A stretch of DNA of 64,000 bases from Selaginella tamariscina (lineage: Eukaryota > Streptophyta > Lycopodiopsida > Selaginellales > Selaginellaceae): contig PUQB01000004.1 in assembly GCA_003024785.1 (NCBI GenBank), positions 558,001 through 622,000 of the forward strand, in the 5' to 3' direction. The notes under the pieces are model-generated. The model saw only the letters and a program-made list of their open reading frames with translations, made no database searches and was not told where the DNA came from. Shown here in pieces: positions 14,971 through 23,722 of the stretch (position 1 is the first letter of the stretch; each line of letters begins with the position of its first letter). The position numbers and the translations under genes are program-made.

Positions 14971-16977
14971 ATGGGAAATGTAAGTACTATACAGGCATAC
15001 GTATATAGACAGTCCGTGTGACTGGTGTCTTTGTTCTTGCATGTGAAGTTAAGAACAACACAAGTTAGAAAAGAAGGAGAGCAAACTGTGAGCAGCTTAT
15101 TAGCAAGACTCAAGGAGTGCATTTCTTCGAGAGACATAAGGGGAGGGAAGAGGATCCATTCTCATGTGCTCCGTGGCGGCTTTAGAAGCGTATTCATTGA
15201 AACCTCACTTGTAGATATGTACGCCAGATGTGGTAACATGCTCCTTGCGCAACAAGCCTTCGACAAGATGTTTGTATGCAATGCAGTCGCATGGAACTGT
15301 TTGATTCGAGGATACGTAGAGAATGGGGAAACCCAACTGGCTTTGGAAATCTTCGTGGGCATGGAAGTAAGTGGTTGCGTTCCGAACTCGAGAACTTACG
15401 TTGCACTTGTTGCGGGTTTTGCTGGAAGATGGATAGAGGGATTAAGACGTATTCACTTGAAAGCCGTAGTGAACCGCCTATGTGATGTCTATGTGGAAAG
15501 CATGCTGATCATGGCGTATGGGAGGTGTGGCTCGATGAACGAGGCTCGGGGTGTGTTTGAGAGTATGTCAGAAAGAGACACGGTTGCTTGGAACGCTTTG
15601 TTACAGGGATACATAGAGAATGGACACGCTGAAGTCTCTCTGGAGCTCTTCGAACGAATGAGTGTGGAGAGGGACACGAGAAGCTACGTTGCTGCACTCA
15701 CCGCGTGTGCAAGCCTGGGAGAACAGAGCATGAACTCGCTGGAACGTAGTAGATGGCTAGAGAAAGGAAAAGCTGTTCATTGTGAAGCAGTGAAGAACAG
15801 GTGTTGCGATGTGTTCGTAGAGAACACACTGGTAAACATGTATTCCGTCTGCGGGAGTCTTGTAGATGCCCGTTGTGCATTTGAAAACATGGCTCGTCTT
15901 AATACTGCCTCGTGGAATGCACTTATACATGGATACGTGGAGAATGGGGAGAGCGAGCTCGCTATGGAGCTCTTTCACAACATGCTCGCGAGCAAATGCA
16001 CCCCGGATTCCAGAACATACGTTTCGGTGCTTACAGCTTGTGCTGCTATGGGATGGCTACTTAAGGGAGAGGAGGTCTATTCTCATGCAGTTTCACACGG
16101 ATGCTGTAACATGTTCGTAAAGAACGTACTACTTGAGATGTACATAAAGAGCGGCATTATCTCACAAGCAAGTACTATCTTCGATAACATGTCACACCGT
16201 GACATTGTTTCATGGAACTGCCTTGCTCAGGGATACGTGGAGAATGGACAGGCCATGCATGCTTTAGAAATGATAGCCCGAATGCCAACAAGAAGCGTGG
16301 TAACTCTTGTAACAGCACTCACTGCATGTGGAAAATTAATGGACTTTGAGACTGGACATAAGCTCCGTATGGAGATTGAAAACTCTGGTAATGAGTTTGA
16401 TGTCTCACTTGCGACATGCTTGATAGAATTCTACAGCAAGTGCGGGTGCATGGAGAGTGCTAGACAAGTGTTTGATAAGGTACCTAAGGGAAAGAAAAAC
16501 ATACTCACGTGGACGAGTTTGATGTGTGGATACAGCCTCCATGGAGACACAGAGAACGTGTTCGAGCTCTTTGAGAAGCTACAGAATACCAATCTGACCC
16601 CGAACGAGGTCACATTTATATGCCTTCTCTCTGCATGCAACCACAAAGGCTTGACAGAGAAGGGACTGGAGTACTTCAATCTAATGACGTCTACATATGA
16701 CATTCATCCAAGCCTCGTGCATTATGCGTGTGTGATAGACATGTTAGCAAGAGCAAACAAAATAGAAGAGGCAGTTCATATGCTAGAACATATGCCCTTT
16801 AAACCCGACAGAGTTATATGGTCTGCTGTGCTCAGTGCCTGTAGAAAGTGGGACAATGTATATTATGCTAAGGTGGCTTATGAGTCCCTAATGAAGATAG
16901 ATGAAAGGGATCCTGCTACATACGTGTTAATGGGAAACATATGCGCAACTCATGAAACAAGCAAAGGGGTTAAATGA
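14971..16977 (+). CDS. PLS-type pentatricopeptide repeat protein, E-type C terminus without DYW
   Basis: Organelle RNA-binding protein of about 645 residues; PLS-class PPR proteins mostly take part in C-to-U editing or RNA maturation in plastids or mitochondria. The main reading frame has no in-frame ATG before about 15217. A short leader exon 14971-14979 (ATG GGA AAT), a 69-bp intron with GTAAGT donor and an AG acceptor at 15047-15048, and exon 15049-16977 join in phase and supply a start; this start is inferred. The body shows repeated P/L/S blocks with VDMYARCGNM, NMYSVCGS and the recurrent GYVENGE. An E-like region follows WSAVLSACRKWDN, then the protein stops at VLMGNICATHETSKGVK, so no E+ or DYW deaminase domain is present. 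An editing role would need a deaminase in trans. No frameshift seen. Confidence 0.85.
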
Positions 16978-17057
16978 GCCATGAAAAGCTCACACACACA
17001 CACTTGTCTCTATATCGTATAGATAAATGTGAATATGTATTACGTATATATGCCCAC

Positions 17058-17509
17058 CTAAAGAAGAGCACGGAGTTCGTGTTCACCGTGTGCAAATTTG
17101 CAGCTGGCTTGGAACCTACATAGACCCCTTGCAAAGAATTTACAAAGCTTAGTCTTGTAATATGTGTTAGGAGGCCGATAGTTGCTCCATACTGCTTGTT
17201 CTTCTTCGTATTCACTATCTTCTTCATCACTAAATCCTCCTGGTGGGTCGAAACCATAGCTTCCGTCACTATCTACGTATTCCAATTCGCTGTCTATGTC
17301 TTCTTCGTCTTCATCTTCGTCCCTAATAATGTTGTGTTCGTCCCAAAGCTTGCAGTTGCAAGTCTGTATCTTGTTTCTGTACTCTGCCCCACATGTGTAA
17401 CAAAACTCACACCCACACCTACATAAACAGTATATATATATATGATAACATTGGGCGTGTATAACAACTAAAAAGAGATACCATATAGCAAGATATTCGA
17501 TATCCAAAA

Positions 17510-17551
<42 letters not shown>

Positions 17552-18085
17552 TCATACCTGCAAGTCATGTGATAGCATCCTTCAGTGAGCTCGATCATGG
17601 TTCGACACTGCTTACACTGTCTCCAGTTCTGATTGTCTGCAAGCTTGTAAAGCTTGGCATCCTCTGCGTACTTCATCTCTAATGGAAGCTGGGAATAATA
17701 CTGACATGTTGAGCCCCAATGCCAAGGAACCCGACACTCCACACAATAAATCCTTTGACAAGACCCACATATCTTCATATTTACCTACACATGCGCATCA
17801 AGCTTTAATCACCAAAACTTTCTCCCTCTCCTCCCCTCACACACAAACACACAACAAACCTTATCAATAGTAAGACTTCTTTTATCCAGTAAGTACGAAC
17901 AATCTGGGTACGGACAGTATATCCTGTATGCTTCAGGAATCTTTGCCTCTTCTATTCTCTTCACAAACATGTCCAGAATTTGACCCGAAAGAAGGGACCT
18001 GCACTCGTCTTCAGTAAAGTTTCTCTGCAAAACAAATATTAAATTCATCCACACGTACACATGACCTACACACATTGCGCACACA

Positions 18086-18166
<81 letters not shown>

Positions 18167-18625
18167 ATGCTTACCCCACAACCGATTTGTGGACAGGGAA
18201 ACAGGGAAAACCCGCCCAGAAGTTACAGTGGTTTCAACATGTTGCTGTGTGCAATTTGAACAAAACCCATGTAAACACTCCTTGAGGGTGAAAATATGTT
18301 TGTCAACCACGTCCTCCATACATATGATACAGTGTTGAGTTGCATTACTGAAAAACACAACTTGCTGTGTGCCTGTATGTATGCGTGCATGACATTACCT
18401 TGTGGAAGCAAGATTATGGGATGCCATTCTTGCCAGATTGACAGCTGGCCAGTTTTCACCATGGAGTGAAAGGTTCAAGTGAAAGGAGTGAAAACGTGAG
18501 AGCAAATCTGTAACTTGCTTATATCGTCCTTTTGATGACATTCTCCAGTATCCATTTATCTGTTTACATACGAAACCCTCAACCAGTTTCTTATATAACA
18601 TATAAGCTATACTTACAGGTTATCT

Positions 18626-18661
<36 letters not shown>

Positions 18662-19183
18662 AGCGAGAGAGGGAGGGAGGGAGAGAGATGTGTAAGTATA
18701 TTTTGCTATTTGTACAAACTGAACTCGGGGATATGGAACTTGTTAGACACACACACATATATATGTGATGCACACACACAACAAGCAAGCACACAGCCAA
18801 ACTCGAGAAATACACGTACGTGGTTGTAGAGGGGTTTGGAGTCTGTATACGCGATGATATGGAGAGCTCCAATTTGTGGCTGCATGTAGACCCTCGAAGA
18901 AAGCATGATATTGAGAAGCAATCTTTCCCATAGGGACTTGGACACAATCCTTCAACTCCCATAACCGGTTTCCGTCTGAATCAAGGATTGCACCACCTAT
19001 GGCGGCTGCTACTGGCTTCCCTCCATCCACCAAAGAAAACCCTTTGAAAAATAACCTGCTTATAGCCAAACTTTAATAACAAGTATATAAATGTGTAAGC
19101 ATCTTATATGGATGTCTTTTTAAGTAAAAAAGTTCAAAATGCATCTGTAGAAATGAAGTCACTTCTATGCATACATGGCAAAG

Positions 19184-19221
<38 letters not shown>

Positions 19222-19508
19222 GAGAGGGAGAGGGAGAGGGAGAGGGAGAGGGAGAGGGAGAGGGAGAGGGAGAGGGAGAGATGCATTATGACTCTCTAGC
19301 TCGTTTTCAACATATATATCTTCCACACAATATGCTCCAACGAGAATACATTGTACATAATATTTCATCTATACATCTAAATATGTATGATTACCTGTAA
19401 ATGGAATTGCCCTCTTGGTTCTTTGTTGCTAAAGTTTCTTCCATGGCATCTGAATCATCCGTCATAGCAAGAGCTGATTGATACACTTATAATTACTATT
19501 CCTTAAAC

Positions 19509-19542
<34 letters not shown>

Positions 19543-19890
19543 CCACACACACACACACGTACCTAGCAACCTGTCGTTCAGCCTTTCTATCTCCATCTCT
19601 TGCATACGAAGAGCCAAGGCACCATCATCTGACACTTGTTCCTTTCCTCTTCCTGGGTAAATAAAGAACAATGAGTAAACATAATTCACCGTTTTAGGCA
19701 CTCATATACATACACACACACGTACCTAGCATCCTGTCAGCTTCTAGTTTGTTCAGCCTTTCTATCTCCATCTCTCGCATACGAAGAGCCAAGGCACCAT
19801 CATCTGACACTTGTTCCTTTCCTCTTCCTGGGTAAATAAAGAACAATGAGTAAAAATAATTCACTGTTTTAGGCACTCATACACACAACA

Positions 19891-19982
<92 letters not shown>

Positions 19983-20181
19983 TTAAGCTAGTACCTGAGT
20001 TGGGGGCCTGTGGAGGATTCCGAGATTCCTAAAACAAAATATATATATTACAAATTAATGTAAAATCAAAATAAAAAGAATATACATCATGTGATCGATC
20101 TTTTGAACGTTGATCCGAATGCCAGAAGACATAAGCGACTCCCAGAGCAAAAAAGAGAAATATCAGCTCTAATTCCATCAT
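17058..20181 (-). CDS. RBR-type E3 ubiquitin ligase with N-terminal membrane anchor, RNase H-like domain and C-terminal CCCH zinc finger
   Basis: Eleven exons on the minus strand: 20181-20086, 20028-19995, 19827-19726, 19652-19563, 19473-19395, 19055-18820, 18559-18399, 18347-18175, 18024-17860, 17784-17558, 17418-17058 (about 573 aa). The N terminus MMELELIFLFFALGVAYVFW looks like a signal anchor. Residues about 134-266 are an RNase H-like fold (AAAIGGAILDSDGNRLWEL, AYTDSKPLYNH); the position usually held by a catalytic Glu reads SQYH, so nuclease activity is doubtful. RING1 begins CIIC near residue 270, IBR follows (YCPYPDC, CGSCQRIYC), and RING2 holds the catalytic Cys context EGCYHMTC. 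An acidic linker precedes a CX7CX5CX3H finger (KLCKFFARGLC, HGEHEL). RBR ligases form a thioester with ubiquitin on the RING2 Cys. Two one-base insertions, at GG 18878-18879 and GGG 18196-18198, break the frame in the RNase H-like domain and RING1. Exons 3 and 4 are a tandem duplication. Confidence 0.85.
18089..18164. repeat. (TC)n-(TA)n compound microsatellite in RBR intron
   Basis: About 42 bp of TC repeat followed by about 34 bp of TA repeat, in the intron between the RING1 exon (18347-18175) and exon 9 (18024-17860). It generates spurious Ser/Leu and Ile/Tyr reading frames. Confidence 0.95.
19203..19280. repeat. GGGAGA hexamer minisatellite in RBR intron
   Basis: A GT run and GA run lead into about ten perfect copies of the 6-bp unit GGGAGA, inside the intron between the exons at 19473-19395 and 19055-18820. 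Purine/pyrimidine strand bias is complete, so triplex or slipped structures are possible. Confidence 0.95.
19553..19880 (-). repeat. Tandem duplication of one coding exon and its intron flanks, period 175 bp
   Basis: Exon 3 (19827-19726, 34 codons) and exon 4 (19652-19563, 30 codons) of the RBR gene both begin GRGKEQVSDDGALALRM and share the acceptor-side intron (TTTATTTACCCAG) and the donor GTACGTGTG. Exon 4 lacks four codons (KLEA) present in exon 3. Both are phase 1 at both ends, so either or both can be included without changing the frame. Confidence 0.9.
19891..19975. repeat. Long (TA)n microsatellite
   Basis: About 84 bp of uninterrupted TA dinucleotide in the RBR intron between exon 2 (20028-19995) and exon 3 (19827-19726). 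It is the longest simple repeat in the window. Confidence 0.97.
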
Positions 20182-20220
20182 AGCTACTCTGCCCTGAAAA
20201 AAACCTAAAACACTGTCCCA

Positions 20221-20233
20221 ATAACCCTAAATT
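20221..20233 (-). promoter_or_regulatory. Telo-box upstream of the RBR gene
   Basis: AACCCTAAA lies about 40 bp upstream of the RBR start codon (minus strand, ATG at 20181). Telo-boxes in plant promoters are bound by Myb-type telomere-repeat factors. Function here is inferred from position. Confidence 0.5.
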
Positions 20234-20430
20234 AACTCCTAATTCGCTGTAGTAAATGTTGTTTGTAAATATATCTCATGTTTAATAACGAAGGAAACAT
20301 ATAAGAACTATACACATGATCTCTCTCTCTCTCTATATATATATCAAATGTATGTATTTCTTTATTAATACATTCATTTAAATTAATAATATAAAAGAAA
20401 TATTTAATAAAAGTTTAACATTTGAAATTT

Positions 20431-20458
20431 GTAAGGTAACCTACGTAGGTTACCTTAC
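20431..20458. repeat. Perfect 28-bp palindrome
   Basis: Positions 20431-20458 equal their own reverse complement, centred on TACGTA (left arm GTAAGGTAACCTAC). It lies about 250 bp upstream of the RBR start and about 620 bp upstream of the GDSL start. A 17-bp half copy occurs at 36683-36699. Surrounding DNA is AT-rich with no gene. Confidence 0.95.
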
Positions 20459-21020
20459 TAAATCAAAAATGTTTTACATTTAATGATAATGAAAGAAATT
20501 TATTATAAGATTTAAAATAATAATTAAAACTTATATAAGCTTTAGGCATAACAAACGCAATAATATAAATAATAATATTTATTGTAATTATTATTATTTC
20601 AATATTAAAATATAATATTTTATAAAGAACCGTTTCAGAACATTAATTAAAGTTATAATTATGCTCAGAACCAAGTAAACAAAACTAGTCTCGATTGCAC
20701 TATGGTAAGAGTTCAGTTAAATGTATTTGATAAAAATAATATGCTTAAAAAATAAACATTACAATAAACATATACATATATATATATATATATAGGTCTA
20801 TTTATTTCTTTACATACATTTGTGCAAATCTACACAAATAGCAAAATCTTATAATATATTTTAAATAACATTAGTGTTAATTTGATATATATTATTCTAA
20901 TGAATTGTATTTTCAATTTAAGCTAGGCATGTTAAAACTGTAACAAATGTTATTATTATTGTAAAGTGCAAATTATTAAGATTAGATCTCGAGTGATAAT
21001 TTTACGACGATTTGAACTAC

Positions 21021-21032
21021 TATATATATAAG
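21021..21032 (+). promoter_or_regulatory. Candidate TATA box of the GDSL gene
   Basis: TATATATATAAG lies about 45 bp before the chosen ATG at 21075. This would give a short 5' UTR. Position fits a core promoter; no transcript evidence is available. Confidence 0.4.
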
Positions 21033-21074
21033 TGCCCTAATGAACAAAACAAAGTGTCTTTTCAATATCAATCA

Positions 21075-22223
21075 ATGGCTTCTCATGTGCTTTCTCGGCC
21101 TTTCCTTATGTTTATTACAGTTATCTATGTAGCTGTTGCACGGCATTTGCCACATGGCACATACGAGAGTTCGTTGTGTCCCACTGCAGTCTTTGGCTTT
21201 GGTGATTCACTCATGGACACAGGCAATCGCAACTTGGAGAATGCAACTGTTTCGGGTAGTTTCCCATACGGTATCACGTACGGCACGCCCACTGGTAGAT
21301 ACTCAGACGGGCTCTTGATGATCGACTTTCTCATTCAGAAGCTAAATCTGGGTGATCTCTCGGTTCCCAGCTTGATGTACAATGACAGTCACTTTATGAG
21401 TCTCAACTTTGCCTACTCCGGTGCCACAGTGACTACAATCCCTGACAACCCGTTTGCAAGCCCCCACAATTTCTCACTCCAGGTCCAAGACTTTTTCGAT
21501 CATAAGGCAGAAATGGCGAGCAAGTTCCCCGAGCTGAACCAGAAGTGGTTCGAAGAAGCTCTCTACCTTGTTGAGATCGGTGGTGACGATGTCAACCTGA
21601 TGCTGCAAACTATGGGATTTGATGGGGAGGTGAACACAACCATCCCTGTTACAATCAAGGGTCTCACCTCCAATGTACTCAAGCTGTATGAGGCAGGTGC
21701 CAGGCACGTACTCCTCTTCAACATGCCTCGTGCGGATTGCTCTCCAGGCAACCTTGATGCGTACCAGAATCTCTCCTGGGCAACATACGACGATCTTGGC
21801 TGTGTTGTTCAGTTCGGTGACCTTGTACGGTACTTCAACAGCCAGCTTGCAGAGATGGCGAGACAGCTAACTGCAAACTATACAGATCTCAATGTGTATT
21901 ACTTTGACTGGAATGCAGCTAGCAACCAGGTGCTCAACAACATGCAGACGTACAACTTCACCGTTGCCAAAGCAGCTTGCTGTGGGAAACCATCTACATC
22001 GAACGAGTTCAACTGTGCAGGCAATGCACTCTGTGGTTGTGCGGGCTTAAACGGACCTGACTACACGGTCTGCAAGGACCCAGACACTTATATAACATTC
22101 GATGGAGTTCACTACACGCAGCACTTCTTTAATGTTACTGCAGATTTCATCATGGGCAACGCCTTCATCACACCTCCTCTCGTTCTCAAGCCCGGTTGTC
22201 AAGTTCCAGTTCCTCCTCAATGA
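21075..22223 (+). CDS. GDSL-type esterase/lipase, secreted
   Basis: Single-exon SGNH hydrolase of 382 residues. The frame is open back to 21012, but ATG 21075 gives MASHVLSRPFLMFITVIYVAVA, a good secretion signal, and follows a TATA-like motif; the earlier ATG would bury it. Block I is VFGFGDSLMDTGN, with the nucleophile Ser in GDSL. Block V is FDGVHYT, with the Asp-x-x-His pair. Block III, normally GxND, reads EIGGDD, so the usual oxyanion-hole Asn is Asp. A cysteine-rich stretch (AACCGKP, CAGNALCGC) precedes block V as in plant GDSL proteins. Several NxT/NxS sites fit an extracellular glycoprotein acting on ester-linked lipids or cell-wall groups; the substrate cannot be told. No introns, unlike most neighbours. 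Confidence 0.9.
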   Translation: MASHVLSRPFLMFITVIYVAVARHLPHGTYESSLCPTAVFGFGDSLMDTGNRNLENATVSGSFPYGITYGTPTGRYSDGLLMIDFLIQKLNLGDLSVPSLMYNDSHFMSLNFAYSGATVTTIPDNPFASPHNFSLQVQDFFDHKAEMASKFPELNQKWFEEALYLVEIGGDDVNLMLQTMGFDGEVNTTIPVTIKGLTSNVLKLYEAGARHVLLFNMPRADCSPGNLDAYQNLSWATYDDLGCVVQFGDLVRYFNSQLAEMARQLTANYTDLNVYYFDWNAASNQVLNNMQTYNFTVAKAACCGKPSTSNEFNCAGNALCGCAGLNGPDYTVCKDPDTYITFDGVHYTQHFFNVTADFIMGNAFITPPLVLKPGCQVPVPPQ

Positions 22224-23529
22224 GTTTTTCTAGTATGAGAAGTTGACTTATGTACCTGCTTGTCTGCTTAATTATTACTCTTCTTAAACATTTTAAATGC
22301 TTATATATAGTTCTTTAAAATGCATTGGTGTAATGAAGGTCTTATACATTTCATAATTATGGTTGAGATGTACCCTATACTACCTAATGTATTTGTATAG
22401 TATACAGCATATAAGCAATATTTAGTTTTTCAAAACGAATGAACGTAATAGGAATTATTGTATCAATGCATGTCTTTTGTACTTACTATATTAAAAATTA
22501 AGGTTACCCTTAACATCCCCTTAATTATGCAAAGAAACTGGGGTGCTGCACTTGCCACTGCTGAAATCAAGCAATATCAGATATGTAATTGTGTGTTTTA
22601 TATAGCTTCATCTATATTATTCTCATGTTAGTTAAGATTATAAATATTTTCCATAGAGTATTAATATTTATATCCAGTCTCGTTTACACATGTAGTTTCT
22701 ATACTGTTCATTTTATGTTTCAATGTAAACACGTACATAAACATATTATGTATAGATAGTAGATATATATAGACACACACTAGATTATGAGCACAGCTGG
22801 AAAAGAATGTGCACTTTGTCCATCCTGAAGTGTTGGTAAACTCGCTTGTGTGTGTGCGGAGTGTGTGTTATATGTGAGTGTGCAACCCTAAACCCTAAAT
22901 TCTTATTTTAAAGAGGTTTTAAAGAATTTACATTATTATATAAGAGCACTTGAACTGAAGTGATTTTAAATAAAGGTTTTTAGAAAAGACTGGTCCACCA
23001 TTGAAAAATTCTATCAAAATAATAATAATTAATTTAAATATATATATAATTAATAACATATTTAAAATGAAATAAAATGAATTTTATAAGTATAATATCA
23101 TATTTATTAATTTATACCTTCGTAATGCAATGCACAAAAGATTAGGTAGATCCTTAAGGTTTACCTAAAAAATTCAGTTTATAACGTGTTAACAAATCAA
23201 GACAAAATTAAAATGACGTTGTTATGGTTTTTGAACAGAGTATCAATTATATCTTGAAAATAATTTAAACATGCTAACGGTACTTTAAGATATGTGATTA
23301 AATTATAAATTCAAGTGATTTTAAATTTTATTTTTATAGTTCTTTCTAGATTTTTACTTAGTACCATCCCATTTTAATAAAAATAATAATATTTTTTATT
23401 TCATGTAATCTTTATTTAAGATTAGATTTTAAATAAGATTTTTTACTCTTTCTAAATAAAGTTTTTGAATCAATTATTATTTATGTTTATTATAAGAGCA
23501 TTTAAGCTCAAGTAATCTTAAACATGACT
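22224..23529. other. AT-rich intergenic region
   Basis: No gene seen. Two tandem telomere-type units (CCCTAAACCCTAAA) occur near 22888-22901 after a GT-rich stretch. The remainder is AT-rich. The 3' UTR of the GDSL gene should lie in the first few hundred bases. Confidence 0.6.
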
Positions 23530-23722
23530 TGTAAGATATTGTATACTGTATATACACATGTGTATATCACACATGCGTAGTAACACATGGGTGGTGATAT
23601 GGCCCCCATGTGTCAGTGCCACATGTCACATGTGTGCCATGTGGCAGAAGGTCTCTTGTATATAAGCAGAGTTTTGAGCTGAATAAAGTATCATGTTCTA
23701 TGCATATTTATTTGTTCTTTCA
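23530..23722 (+). repeat. 5' LTR of element B
   Basis: Starts TGTAAGATATTGTATAC and ends TTTGTTCTTTCA (TG...CA). Contains a TATA-like TGTATATAAG near 23658 and an AATAAA-like signal near 23683. It is followed by TTGGTGGAGAAG, a candidate primer binding site. It is about 30 bp longer than the 3' copy because of small insertions around 23592 and 23630. Confidence 0.9.

Noticed and set aside
15025..15027. GTG at 15025 and at 39045 as starts of the two PPR proteins
   Set aside because: Nuclear plant genes use ATG. In both cases a leader exon with an in-phase intron supplies one.
15162..16703. Minus-strand frames opposite the first PPR gene
   Set aside because: Shadows of the PPR reading frame without domains.
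18061..18338. Open frames rich in Ser/Leu or Ile/Tyr over the TC/TA repeats
   Set aside because: They are translations of a microsatellite in an intron of the RBR gene and have no independent support.
18869..18880. A 12-base intron in the RNase H-like exon of the RBR gene to explain the frame break
   Set aside because: Twelve bases are too short for spliceosomal removal and would not correct a one-base shift; a single-base insertion explains it.
22880..22905. Interstitial telomere tract
   Set aside because: Only two TTTAGGG units are present, too few for a telomeric remnant; more like an isolated telo-box.
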